Shown: positions 36,107-44,691 of the stretch, one piece after another
Layout of the letters: each line of letters starts with the position of its first letter
Position numbering within the stretch: the stretch's first letter is position 1
Assembly (NCBI GenBank): GCA_000824805.1
Contig: CCNA01000001.1
Span: 1-64,000, forward strand
Length of the DNA: 64,000 nt
From: Mesorhizobium sp. SOD10
GTDB taxonomy: Bacteria > Pseudomonadota > Alphaproteobacteria > Rhizobiales > Rhizobiaceae
Direction of reading: 5' to 3'
Position numbers and translations under genes: made by a program
The notes under the pieces: generated by a model
What the model was told of the DNA's origin: nothing
What the model saw: the letters and a program-made list of their open reading frames with translations, nothing else
Databases searched by the model: none

Positions 36107-37384
36107 ATGACGAAAATCACGGACCTCAGAACCTTCGACCTGCGCTTCCCGACATCGCAAAGCCTCGACGGCTCCGACGCGATGAATCCCGACCCGGACT
36201 ATTCGGCCGCCTATGTCATCCTCGACACCGATGTTGCGTCGCTGAAGGGCCATGGGCTCACCTTCACCATCGGCCGCGGCAACGAGATATGCTGCGCGGC
36301 GATAGAGGCGCTGCGCCATCTCGTCGTCGGGCTTGATCTCGACTGGGTGAAGGAGGACCCCGGCCGCTTCTGGCATCATATGACGGGCGACAGCCAGCTG
36401 CGCTGGATCGGCCCTGACAAGGGCGCCATGCATTTCGCGGTCGGCGCGGTGGTCAACGCGGTGTGGGACCTGTGGGCCAAGGAAGCCGGCAAGCCGGTCT
36501 GGCGCCTGGTCGCCGAGATGAGCCCGGAAGAGATCGTGCGCATCGTCGACTTCCGCTACCTCACCGACGCGATCACACCGGCCGAAGCGCTGGCGATCCT
36601 GAAGAAGGCCGAGGCCGGTAAGGCCGAACGCATCGCCACGCTCGAGCGCGAAGGCTATGCCTGCTACACCACCTCGGCCGGCTGGCTCGGCTATCCCGAC
36701 GACAAGCTCCGGCGTCTCTGCCAGGAAGCGGTTGACGATGGGTTCAACCACATCAAGCTGAAAGTCGGCCGCGACCGCGCCGACGACATCCGTCGCTTAC
36801 GGATCGCCCGCGAGGTCATCGGTCCCGACCGCTACCTGATGATCGACGCCAACCAGGTCTGGGAGGTCGACCAGGCGATCGACTGGCTGAAGGACCTTGC
36901 CTTCGCCAAGCCCTTCTTCATCGAGGAGCCGACCAGCCCCGACGATGTCGCCGGCCACGCCAGGATCCGCAAGGCTGTCGCGCCGATCAAGGTCGCGACC
37001 GGCGAGATGTGCCAGAACCGCATCATGTTCAAGCAGTTCATCGTCGGCGGCGCGATCGACGTGGTGCAGATCGATTCCTGCCGCATGGGCGGTCTCAACG
37101 AAGTGCTGGCGGTGCTTCTGATCGCCGCCAAATTCGGCCTGCCGGTCTGGCCGCATGCCGGCGGCGTGGGCTTGTGCGAATATGTCCAGCATCTGTCGAT
37201 GATCGACTATGTCGCTGTGTCGGGCAGCAAGGACGGTCGGGTGATCGAATATGTCGACCACCTGCACGAGCATTTCCTGGAACCCTGCGTGATCCGCGAT
37301 GCCGCCTATATGCCGCCCCAGGCGCCCGGCTTCTCGATCGAGATGAAGGCGCAGTCGATCGAGAATTACCTGCACCGGCCCTGA
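36107..37384 (+). CDS. L-fuconate dehydratase
   Basis: This 425-residue enolase-superfamily enzyme converts L-fuconate to 2-keto-3-deoxy-L-fuconate. It has Lys217-Leu-Lys219 in NHIKLKVG, metal ligands Asp247 (MIDANQ), Glu273 (FIEEP) and Glu300 (ATGE), and the Asp323-His350 dyad (VQIDSCR, WPHAGGVG). The N-terminal DLRFPTSQSLDGSDAMNPDPDYSAAYVIL and overall length are diagnostic of FucD proteins from Xanthomonas-type pathways. It is the last enzyme gene of the operon. The pathway would still need a 2,4-diketo-3-deoxy-fuconate hydrolase, which I do not see in the window. Confidence 0.93.
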   Translation: MTKITDLRTFDLRFPTSQSLDGSDAMNPDPDYSAAYVILDTDVASLKGHGLTFTIGRGNEICCAAIEALRHLVVGLDLDWVKEDPGRFWHHMTGDSQLRWIGPDKGAMHFAVGAVVNAVWDLWAKEAGKPVWRLVAEMSPEEIVRIVDFRYLTDAITPAEALAILKKAEAGKAERIATLEREGYACYTTSAGWLGYPDDKLRRLCQEAVDDGFNHIKLKVGRDRADDIRRLRIAREVIGPDRYLMIDANQVWEVDQAIDWLKDLAFAKPFFIEEPTSPDDVAGHARIRKAVAPIKVATGEMCQNRIMFKQFIVGGAIDVVQIDSCRMGGLNEVLAVLLIAAKFGLPVWPHAGGVGLCEYVQHLSMIDYVAVSGSKDGRVIEYVDHLHEHFLEPCVIRDAAYMPPQAPGFSIEMKAQSIENYLHRP

Positions 37385-37452
37385 AAGCTGTCGCTGCAAA
37401 CCGGACCGCGGCCCGCGGTGCCGCACCGCCGCGAATCGGCTATGCCTGTCGC

Positions 37453-38112
37453 ATGCAGGAGACTTCCCTCTACGAGCCGGTGAAGCGGTTCCTCGAGAGC
37501 ATGGATTTCGCCGTCAAGGGCGAGATCGGGGGCTGCGATGTGGTTGGCGTGCGCGCCGGCGAGCCGCCGGTTGTCGTTATCTGCGAGCTGAAGCTGCAGT
37601 TCAACCTCGAGCTCGTCCTGCAAGCCGTCGACCGCGCGTCCGCATGCGACGAGGTCTGGCTGGCTGCTCTGATGTCCGCGCGCGGCAAGGGCCGCGAGCA
37701 CGACCGCCGTTTTCGCGCGCTCTGCCGCCGTCTCGGCTTCGGCCTGTTGGGCGTCGGCAAGAAGGGCGAGGTGGAGCTGCTGCTCAGTCCAGCCGCCTTG
37801 CCGCCGCGCCGTGATCCCAGGCGGCGCTCGCGCCTGGTCGAAGAGCATCACCGCCGCAAAGGCGATCCGTCCATCGGCGGCAGCACGCACAAGAAGCCGA
37901 TCATGACCGCCTACCGGCAGGAAGCGCTGGCCTGCGCCGCCGCCATGGCCGACGGTCCGAAGCGGCCGCGCGATCTCAAGGCCCTTTCGCCGCGCGCGGC
38001 GAGCATCTTGCAGCATAATTATTACGGCTGGTTCGCTCGGGCCGAGCGCGGCATCTACGCGCTGACCGAAGCCGGCCTCGCAGCGATTGGGCCGCTTCCG
38101 GCAGCGCTATAA
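37453..38112 (+). CDS. DUF2161 family PD-(D/E)XK-like putative phosphodiesterase
   Basis: This 219-residue cytosolic protein has the start MQETSLYEPVKRFLESMDFAVKGEIGGCDVVGV followed by VVICELKLQFN. That gives an Asp...Glu-x-Lys pattern like restriction-endonuclease folds. The C-terminal half has a helical segment ending NYYGWFARAERGIYALTEAGLAAI, which resembles a winged helix. Function is unknown; DUF2161 proteins are common single genes in alphaproteobacteria. It follows the dehydratase gene by 68 bp but is probably unrelated. The 280 bp after it hold no gene that I can see. Confidence 0.78.
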   Translation: MQETSLYEPVKRFLESMDFAVKGEIGGCDVVGVRAGEPPVVVICELKLQFNLELVLQAVDRASACDEVWLAALMSARGKGREHDRRFRALCRRLGFGLLGVGKKGEVELLLSPAALPPRRDPRRRSRLVEEHHRRKGDPSIGGSTHKKPIMTAYRQEALACAAAMADGPKRPRDLKALSPRAASILQHNYYGWFARAERGIYALTEAGLAAIGPLPAAL

Positions 38113-38392
38113 GCCATCGCGCCCGCGGAATCCTCACCGGCTTACCACACAGCGCCGGTTACCACTCGGCGACCTAACCGTCCTTGTGGCGCCAGACCGG
38201 TCGCGCCAGCGATGACAAGAATGTCTCGCAATATATCAATGACTTCCGCATTGTCTAAGCCTGCCGGCTGCGCAGGGAATCGACATGTCGCTGACGGCGG
38301 CGATGCGAATCCGGCGCCCAGACGAATCGAATTTCCGCGAGTTCCGCCGCGTCACAGCGCTCACCCCCGCTGCCCGGCGCGGACAATCGCGA

Positions 38393-39340
38393 TCAGAATC
38401 GCTCGCGGTAGTCGCGCGGGTTGGTGCCGAGCACCCGTAGGAAGCCGCGCCGCATCGTTTCCTCCGAGCCGAAGCCGCAGCGCCGCGCTGTTTGGCTGAC
38501 CGTTTGCCCCCGCTCCAGCATCCGCCGCGCCGCTTCGATGCGGATCTCCTCGACGGCACGGGCGGGTGTCCGCCCCGTCGCTTCCTGGTAGCGCCGTGAG
38601 AAACTGCGCCGGCTCATATTGGCGTGCTCGGCCAACTGTTCCAGCGAAAGGTCGCCGCTCAGATTGTCCAGGATCCAGCCATGCAGCCGGTCGAAGCGCC
38701 CGTCGCCCTCTTGCAGCTTGAGGGTCTGGCTGAACTGCGCCTGGCCGCCGGGACGTTTCAAGAAGACGACCAGCTCGCGCGCCACGGCGAGCGCCATGCG
38801 CCGGCCAAGGTCGGCCTCGACGAAAGACAGCGCAAGGTCGATGCCCGCCGTCACGCCGGCGGAGGTCCACACATTGCCGTCGCGAATGAAAATCGGGTCG
38901 GGTTCGAGCCTAACCGCCGGAAAACGCCGGGCGAACTCCTCGCAACGGCCCCAGTGGGTAACCGCGCGGCGACCGTCGAGCAGGCCTGCCTGCGCCAGCA
39001 GCATGGCGCCGCTGCAGACGGAGGCGGTTCGAGTGGCATCGCGCGAGCGGCCGATGATCCACTGGACCAGCTCGGGATCCTCGCAGGCCGCATTGACGCC
39101 CCAGCCGCCCGGCACGATCAGCGTGTCGATCTCGCTCGCCTGCGCCGGCAGCGCCGCTGCCTCCAGCACCAGGCCGGACGATGTCCTGATCCGCGGCGAG
39201 GCGGCGACGACGATGACCTCATAGGCGGCCGCTTCGCCGGCCTGCATCCTGAAGTCATTGGCACTGGCGAAAACCTGCAGAGGTCCGCTGACATCGAGGA
39301 GCTGGATGTCGGGATAGGCGAGGATTTCGATTCGGCGCAT
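38393..39340 (-). CDS. GlxA-family AraC/DJ-1 transcriptional regulator
   Basis: This 315-residue protein combines an N-terminal DJ-1/PfpI-like sensor domain (IEILAYPDIQLLDVSGPLQVFASAN, TLIVPGGWGVN, SVCSGAMLLAQAGLLDGRRAVTHW) with a C-terminal AraC helix-turn-helix pair. The latter includes LSLEQLAEHANMSRRSFSRRYQEATG and SQTARRCGFGSEETMRRGFLRVLGTNPRDYRERF. Start 39340 was chosen at the domain edge; the long upstream in-frame extension lies over the neighbouring gene. It is divergent from a DJ-1-type isonitrile-hydratase-like gene with an 87-bp gap, a common regulator-enzyme pairing. Confidence 0.92.
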   Translation of the reverse strand: MRRIEILAYPDIQLLDVSGPLQVFASANDFRMQAGEAAAYEVIVVAASPRIRTSSGLVLEAAALPAQASEIDTLIVPGGWGVNAACEDPELVQWIIGRSRDATRTASVCSGAMLLAQAGLLDGRRAVTHWGRCEEFARRFPAVRLEPDPIFIRDGNVWTSAGVTAGIDLALSFVEADLGRRMALAVARELVVFLKRPGGQAQFSQTLKLQEGDGRFDRLHGWILDNLSGDLSLEQLAEHANMSRRSFSRRYQEATGRTPARAVEEIRIEAARRMLERGQTVSQTARRCGFGSEETMRRGFLRVLGTNPRDYRERF

Positions 39341-39427
39341 GGCTTTGGCCTGAAACGAGGGGTGAATGGCAATCGTGCCAAAGCATGATGCCTTAGATTG
39401 CCGGATGTCAATCTCAAGGAGATTTCC

Positions 39428-40132
39428 ATGAGCCTTCGTTTCGGCATTCTCGTATTCCCCAACGTCCAGCAGCTCGACCTCACCGGGCCTTACGAGGTCA
39501 TGGCGACCGTCAAAGGCGCGGAGGTGGAACTGATCTGGAAGGATCCCAATCCGGTGACGTCCTCGACGCGCCTTTCTCTCACGCCGACCGCGACCTTCGA
39601 CGACTGCCCGCCTCTCGACGTGCTGTGCATTCCGGGTGGTGGCGGCGTCAACGCGCTGCTCGAGGACAAGGCCGTTCTCGACTTCGTCTGGGAGCGCGCC
39701 GCGCAGGCGCGCTACATCACCTCGGTCTGCAGCGGCGCCCTGGTGCTTGGCGCGGCCGGGCTGCTCAAGGGCAAGCGCGCCACCACCCATTGGTATGCGC
39801 ATGATTTTCTTGAGGAGTTCGGCGCGATCCCTATCGATGCACGGATCGTCGAGGACGGCAAGCTGATCACCGCCGGCGGCGTCACCTCCGGCATCGATTT
39901 CGGTTTGGCACTGGTCGCAAGGCTGCTCGGCCAGGCCGAAGCGGAAATCGTGCAGCTCTCGCTCGAATATGCGCCGGCGCCTCCTTTCCGGTCAGGCACG
40001 CCCGCCGAAGCTTCGCCAGCCGTCCTGGCGGAGGCGAAGGAGCGGCTTTCGGGTTCGCGGCGGGCCCGCGAGGAAATGTTCGCGCGCTGGCGCCACGAGC
40101 GTGCGGCCGTACCGGCGCGCATCCGCGCCTGA
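39428..40132 (+). CDS. DJ-1/PfpI-family protein, isonitrile-hydratase-like
   Basis: This 234-residue protein has the DJ-1 fold with Asp17 (QLDLTGPYEV) and nucleophile Cys101 in SVCSGALVLGAAGLLKGKRATTHW. These are the positions used by isocyanide hydratase of Pseudomonas, which turns isonitriles into N-formamides. The TTHW and SGIDFGLALVARLLGQAEAE segments also fit. An AGGAG precedes the start at 39428. The partner GlxA-type regulator is divergent. A general amidase or stress role is the alternative. Confidence 0.8.
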   Translation: MSLRFGILVFPNVQQLDLTGPYEVMATVKGAEVELIWKDPNPVTSSTRLSLTPTATFDDCPPLDVLCIPGGGGVNALLEDKAVLDFVWERAAQARYITSVCSGALVLGAAGLLKGKRATTHWYAHDFLEEFGAIPIDARIVEDGKLITAGGVTSGIDFGLALVARLLGQAEAEIVQLSLEYAPAPPFRSGTPAEASPAVLAEAKERLSGSRRAREEMFARWRHERAAVPARIRA

Positions 40133-40215
40133 AACGCCGGGCTGGATGGCGCATATCCGCGCTGTTCAGCCAGCCCATTTCGGCTGTTGACTCACCTTTC
40201 CGCCTGTGCAGAGAT

Positions 40216-40234
40216 TGGTTGGACCATTGAACCA
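40216..40234. promoter_or_regulatory. FadR-type GntR operator candidate
   Basis: TGGTTGGACCA (40216-40226) fits the FadR-subfamily pattern TNGTNNNACNA exactly. An overlapping second repeat is TGGTT...AACCA (40216-40234). It lies 26 bp before the GntR gene start, so autoregulation of the regulator-PLP enzyme operon is likely. Confidence 0.6.
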
Positions 40235-40251
40235 CTTTAGGCTCGGCCGGC

Positions 40252-40983
40252 GTGACCGATTTCCTGCCCCCCATCCAGACGACAGCCCGCGACGACGCGG
40301 TGCTGAAGGCTTTGGCGGGATTCGTGCGGCAGGAGGCTCTTGGCCCAGGCGAAAAACTGCCGACCGAACGCATCCTCGCCGAACGTCTCAAGGTCAGCCG
40401 CAACACGGTGCGCGAGGCCCTGACCCGCTGGGAGGGCCTCGGCCTCGTTGAACGGCGGCAGGGCTCGGGCACCTATCTCAAGGCCGTAGTCTCGCCCGAC
40501 ATGCTGCACATGCCGCTGACACTCTCCGGCGGCAACGATTTCGCCGGCCTGATGCGGACGCTGGAGATCCGCAGGGCGCTGGAGGCGGAAGCCGCCGCCC
40601 TTTGCGCCATCCGCGCCGGCAAGGCCGAGATCGCCGAGATCGAGCGCAAGCTCGACATCATGGAAGATGCTTTCAAGACCCGCGCCGGCATGTCCTCGGA
40701 AGAGGACTGGGAATTCCATCAGGCGGTCTATCGCGCCTCCGGCAATCCGCTGTTCGAGCAGATCATCAGCGCCATGCATGAGCTCTTCCATCGCTTCTGG
40801 GAGCATCCGCTCGGCGTGCGCGACTTCGGCCATGCCAGCTTCCCCTATCACCGCACCATCTTCGACCGCATCGCCGCGCATGACCCGGAAGGCGCCCGCG
40901 CCGAAGCGCTGAAGCTCATCGCCACCGTCGAGGACGATCTGAAGCGCGGCGCCGCCAACCTCAAGCTTTTGGACCGCAGATGA
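40252..40983 (+). CDS. GntR family regulator, FadR/FCD subgroup
   Basis: This 243-residue regulator has an N-terminal winged helix (LGPGEKLPTERILAERLKVSRNTVREALTRWEGLGLVERRQGSGTYL) and a C-terminal all-helical FCD ligand domain. The FCD metal-type residues appear in DWEFHQAVYRASGN and PYHRTIFDRIAAHD. The start is GTG with no obvious ribosome-binding site. Its stop overlaps the next start (ATGA). It probably controls its own operon and perhaps the aldehyde dehydrogenase at 47381, which carries a similar operator. Confidence 0.9.
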   Translation: MTDFLPPIQTTARDDAVLKALAGFVRQEALGPGEKLPTERILAERLKVSRNTVREALTRWEGLGLVERRQGSGTYLKAVVSPDMLHMPLTLSGGNDFAGLMRTLEIRRALEAEAAALCAIRAGKAEIAEIERKLDIMEDAFKTRAGMSSEEDWEFHQAVYRASGNPLFEQIISAMHELFHRFWEHPLGVRDFGHASFPYHRTIFDRIAAHDPEGARAEALKLIATVEDDLKRGAANLKLLDRR

Positions 40984-42182
40984 ACGAGCAGCCCAACACT
41001 TTCGATCCGGCCTCTTTGGCCAGCGATTATCTCGGCGAGGCGGCGACGCTTCTGGCGCATGACGATCCGTTCCCGGGCGGCGCGGTGGTGCCGCCGATCT
41101 ACCAGACGTCACTCTTCACCTTCGCCAATTATGCCGACATGGCCGACACCTTTGCCGGCCGGAGAAAGCAGCCGATCTACTCGCGTGGCGACAATCCGAC
41201 GGTGATGGAGTTCGAGGCGCGCGTGGCGGCGCTCGAAGGTGCTGAAGCTGCGCGCGGCTTCTCGAGCGGCATGGCTGCGATCAGCGCGACCGTGCTCGCC
41301 TTCGTCGGCGCCGGCGAGCGCATGGTTGCCGTGCGCAATTGCTATGGCGACGCCTATCGGCTGTTCGAGCGGCTGTTCCCGCGCCTTCACATCAAGGTCG
41401 ACTATGTCGACGGCTCCGATCCCGAAGCGGTTGCGGCGGCCCTTCCCGGCGCCAAGCTGCTCTACCTCGAAAGCCCGACCTCGATGATGTTCGAGCTGCA
41501 GGATCTGGAGCATCTGACACGGCTGACGAAGGAGCAGGGCATCGTCACCACCATCGACAATTCCTGGGCCACCCCCGTCTTCCAGAAGCCGATCTCGCAT
41601 GGCGTCGACCTGGTGCTGCATTCGGCCTCGAAATATCTGAGCGGCCACAGCGACACCGTTGCCGGCGTGGTGGCGGGCTCGGCCGCCCACATCAAGCACA
41701 TCAACGAGCAGACCTATTCGCAGCTTGGCGGCAAGCTGTCGCCCTTCGAAGGCTGGCTGCTGTTGCGCGGCCTGCGCACGCTCCCGCTGCGCCTTCCGCA
41801 TCACATGAAGAGCGGGCTCGTCCTGGCCGAGCGGCTGAAGGCCCACGGCCAGGTCGAGCGGGTCAACCATCCCGCCTACTCCAACCATCCCGGCAAGAAG
41901 ACCTTAGCCGGCTATGCCGGCCTGTTCTCCTTCGAGGTCACGGAAGATGTCGACATCCCGGCCTTCATCGATGCGCTGAAATTCTTCCGCATCGGCGTCA
42001 GCTGGGGCGGCCATGAAAGCCTGGTCGTGCCGGCAAAAGCTTCGCTCGAGCAGACGCCGGGCATCAATTCGATGGCGCGCTTCGGCGTCAGCCCCCGAAC
42101 CATCCGCTTCAATGTCGGATTGGAAAATGTCGAGGACCTCTGGGCCGACATCGCCCAGGCCTTCGATAGGTCAAAAAAATAA
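40980..42182 (+). CDS. Cys/Met-metabolism PLP-dependent enzyme (gamma family)
   Basis: This 400-residue enzyme resembles cystathionine gamma-synthase/lyase and methionine gamma-lyase. The PLP lysine is Lys218 in LHSASKYLSGHSD. Other marks are PIYQTSLFTFANY, PIYSRGDNPTVMEFEARVAALEGAEAARGFSSGMAAI, YLESPTSMMFELQDL and DNSWATPVFQKP. Because it is translationally coupled to a GntR regulator and followed by a sugar-type importer, a catabolic beta- or gamma-elimination on an imported amino compound seems more likely than methionine synthesis. The substrate is unknown. Confidence 0.85.
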   Translation: MNEQPNTFDPASLASDYLGEAATLLAHDDPFPGGAVVPPIYQTSLFTFANYADMADTFAGRRKQPIYSRGDNPTVMEFEARVAALEGAEAARGFSSGMAAISATVLAFVGAGERMVAVRNCYGDAYRLFERLFPRLHIKVDYVDGSDPEAVAAALPGAKLLYLESPTSMMFELQDLEHLTRLTKEQGIVTTIDNSWATPVFQKPISHGVDLVLHSASKYLSGHSDTVAGVVAGSAAHIKHINEQTYSQLGGKLSPFEGWLLLRGLRTLPLRLPHHMKSGLVLAERLKAHGQVERVNHPAYSNHPGKKTLAGYAGLFSFEVTEDVDIPAFIDALKFFRIGVSWGGHESLVVPAKASLEQTPGINSMARFGVSPRTIRFNVGLENVEDLWADIAQAFDRSKK

Positions 42183-42207
42183 ACGGATCAAAATGGGAGT
42201 CCTGAAG

Positions 42208-43485
42208 ATGAAAAAACTGACCTTCATGTTTGCCGCCGTCGCCGGCCTGGCGATTTCCGCCAGCGGCGCGCTGGCCGACACCACCATCAAGCTGGTCGAA
42301 GTCATCACCAGCCCGCCGCGCACCGAATTCCTGAAGAAGCAGATCGCCGAATTCGAAAGCGCCAATCCGGGCATCAAGGTCGAGGTGGTTTCGCTGCCCT
42401 GGGGCCAGGCCTTCGAAAAATTTCTGACTATGGTGCAGGCCGGCGACACGCCCGATGTGGTCGAAATGCCGGAACGCTGGATGGGCCTCTACGCCAATAA
42501 CGGCCAGCTCGAGGACCTCGGCCCCTATATGGCCAAGTGGCCCGACGCCAAGACGCTGGGTGACCGCGCCAAGCAGTTCGGCTCGACCGTCAACAACACG
42601 CAGTTCATGATCCCTTACGGCTATTATGTGAACGCGCTGTTCTGGAACAAGAAACTGTTCAAGGAAGCCGGCCTCGATCGGCCGCCGGAAAACCTCGACG
42701 AGTTCGTCTCCTTCTCCAAGAAGATCTCCGCCATCCCCGGTAAATACGGCTACTGCCTGCGCGGCGGCCCGGGCGCCTTCAACGGCATGCACATGTTCAT
42801 GAACATCGCCGACGGCAAAGGCGGCTATTTCACCGACGACGGTGTCTCGACCATCAATGACGAGGGCTCGGTGAAGGGTCTGCAGATGCTGGCCGACATG
42901 TACAAGAACGGCCTGGCGCCGAAAGATTCCGTGAGCTGGGGCTTCAACGAGACGGTGACCGGCTTCTATTCCGGCACCTGCGCCATGCTCAACCAGGATC
43001 CGGACGCGCTGCTTGGCATTGCCGACAAGATGAGTGCCGACGACTTCGCCGTCGCGCCGCTTCCTGTGGGGCCGAGCGGCAAGTCCTATCCGACGCTGGG
43101 CTATGCCGGCTGGGCGATGTTCGCCAACTCCCAGCACAAGGACGAAGCATGGAAGCTGATGTCGACGCTTTTGTCGCCCAAGGACAATCTGGAATGGGCG
43201 AAGGAAGTAGGCGTGGTCCCGATCCACAACGGCGCCGATCAGGACGCCCACTTCAAGACCGAGCAGTTCAAGGGCTGGTTCACCGAGCTTAACGACAGTT
43301 CCAAATATGAAATGGTAACGCCGCCGACGCATCTGGAGAACCTCGGCAACTTCGTCGACCAGGTGGCGATCAAGAACTTCCAGGAGGTGCTGCTCGGCCA
43401 GAAGCAGGCCAAGGAAGTGGCCGACGAATGGGCCAAGTTCCTGACCAAGGAGCAGCAGGACTGGCTGGCGAAAAACAAGAAGTAG
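42208..43485 (+). CDS. CUT1-type ABC transporter binding protein
   Basis: This 425-residue periplasmic protein has a signal peptide (KKLTFMFAAVAGLAISASGALA, cleavage near residue 23). A family 1 solute-binding domain follows: IKLVEVITSPPRTEFLKKQIAEFESANPGIKVEVVSLPWGQAFEKFLTMVQAGDTPDVVEMPERW. I start at 42208 because GGGAG lies eight bases upstream; an ATG five codons earlier is possible. It is only 25 bp after the PLP enzyme gene, so the two are probably co-expressed. Confidence 0.88.
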   Translation: MKKLTFMFAAVAGLAISASGALADTTIKLVEVITSPPRTEFLKKQIAEFESANPGIKVEVVSLPWGQAFEKFLTMVQAGDTPDVVEMPERWMGLYANNGQLEDLGPYMAKWPDAKTLGDRAKQFGSTVNNTQFMIPYGYYVNALFWNKKLFKEAGLDRPPENLDEFVSFSKKISAIPGKYGYCLRGGPGAFNGMHMFMNIADGKGGYFTDDGVSTINDEGSVKGLQMLADMYKNGLAPKDSVSWGFNETVTGFYSGTCAMLNQDPDALLGIADKMSADDFAVAPLPVGPSGKSYPTLGYAGWAMFANSQHKDEAWKLMSTLLSPKDNLEWAKEVGVVPIHNGADQDAHFKTEQFKGWFTELNDSSKYEMVTPPTHLENLGNFVDQVAIKNFQEVLLGQKQAKEVADEWAKFLTKEQQDWLAKNKK

Positions 43486-43497
43486 GCGCAGGCCCTT

Positions 43498-43718
43498 CCT
43501 TCTCCCCGTTCACGGGGAGAAGGTGGCACGCGATGCATGTCGCCCAAAAGTGCGAAGCGGTTTTGGGGTAACGACATGCACAAAAATGCCCGGATGAGGG
43601 GCGGCGCCGAGTTCGGATAGGCTGGCTCCGCCCCTCATTTGCCTGCCCTCCTTCGCAGCTGCTGCACCGCTGCTACGGAGGGCGAACCGGCATCCTCTCC
43701 CCGTGAATGGGAGAAGGA
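43498..43718. repeat. Mosaic of palindromic intergenic elements (RIME/BIME-like)
   Basis: Several palindromes are packed in the gap between binding protein and permease. CCTTCTCCCCGT pairs with ACGGGGAGAAGG (43498-43523). TGCATGTCG pairs with CGACATGCA (43534-43580), with CCAAAA/TTTTGG inside. ATGAGGGGCGG pairs with CCGCCCCTCAT (43594-43638). A final CTCTCCCC/GGGAGAAGG unit lies near 43695-43717. This is the layout of rhizobial intergenic mosaic elements, and it may stabilise or attenuate the mRNA. Confidence 0.7.
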
Positions 43719-43767
43719 CGCTGTTGCCGTCCCGGGCATCCACCCATCACCCGTAGAGCCAAAACTT

Positions 43768-44691
43768 ATGACCTACGCCGTGTCCGAAATCCGATCCGCC
43801 GCCCGGCCGCGCAGGAAGCGGCTGAGCAAGGCCGCGATCGAGCCGTGGCTCTATCTTTCGCCGGCCATCGTCCTTCTGGTCCTCGTGCTTCTGGTGCCGC
43901 TGATCATCGGCATCAGCTATTCCTTCCGCAAATTCTCGGCCTTCAAATCGGAATATGTCGGCCTCGCGCAATATCAGGCGATGCTCTCCGATCAGGTGCT
44001 CGGCCAGGCGCTGATCAACACGCTCTGGTGGACGGTCGCCAGCCTGTTCTTCCAGTTCTTCCTTGGACTGGGCTTCGCGCTGCTGCTCGACAAGCCGTTC
44101 TACGGCCGCAGGATCGTGCAGGCGGTGGTGTTCCTGCCCTGGGCGGTGCCGTCTTTTCTTTCCGGCCTCACCTGGGCCTGGCTGTTCAACCCGATCATCG
44201 GTCCGCTGCCGCACTGGCTCTTCGCGCTCGGGCTGAAGGCCGAGCCGACCAATGTGCTCTCCGATCCCGCCACCGCCATGTGGGGGCCGATCGTCGCCAA
44301 CATCTGGTTCGGCATTCCCTTCTTCGCCATCACGCTGCTGGCGGCGCTGAAGTCGATCCCGTCCGAACTCCATGAGGCGGCGGCAATCGACGGCGCCTCA
44401 CCCTGGCAGCGCTTCACCAAAGTGACGCTTCCCTTCCTGGCGCCGACCATCGTCATCACCGTCATGCTGCGCACCATCTGGATCGCCACTTTCGCCGACC
44501 TGATTTTCGTCATGACCGAGGGCGGACCGGCCGGCTCGACCAGCACGGTGCCGGTCTACATCTATGTCAGCGCCTTCAAGTCGCTCGACAAGGGCTACGC
44601 TTCGGCGGTGGCGGTGCTGCTTCTGGTGCTGCTGATCGCCTACGCCATCGGCCTGATCGCCATCCGCCGCACGCTGGTGAGGCACGTCTGA
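43768..44691 (+). CDS. CUT1-type ABC transporter permease 1
   Basis: This 307-residue MalF-type permease starts with a basic cytosolic segment, then WLYLSPAIVLLVLVLLVPLIIGISYSF, and has the EAA loop HEAAAIDGASPWQRFTKVTLPFLAP. Start 43768 is favoured because the upstream in-frame codons lie within palindromic repeats. It overlaps the next gene by one base. Confidence 0.9.
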   Translation: MTYAVSEIRSAARPRRKRLSKAAIEPWLYLSPAIVLLVLVLLVPLIIGISYSFRKFSAFKSEYVGLAQYQAMLSDQVLGQALINTLWWTVASLFFQFFLGLGFALLLDKPFYGRRIVQAVVFLPWAVPSFLSGLTWAWLFNPIIGPLPHWLFALGLKAEPTNVLSDPATAMWGPIVANIWFGIPFFAITLLAALKSIPSELHEAAAIDGASPWQRFTKVTLPFLAPTIVITVMLRTIWIATFADLIFVMTEGGPAGSTSTVPVYIYVSAFKSLDKGYASAVAVLLLVLLIAYAIGLIAIRRTLVRHV

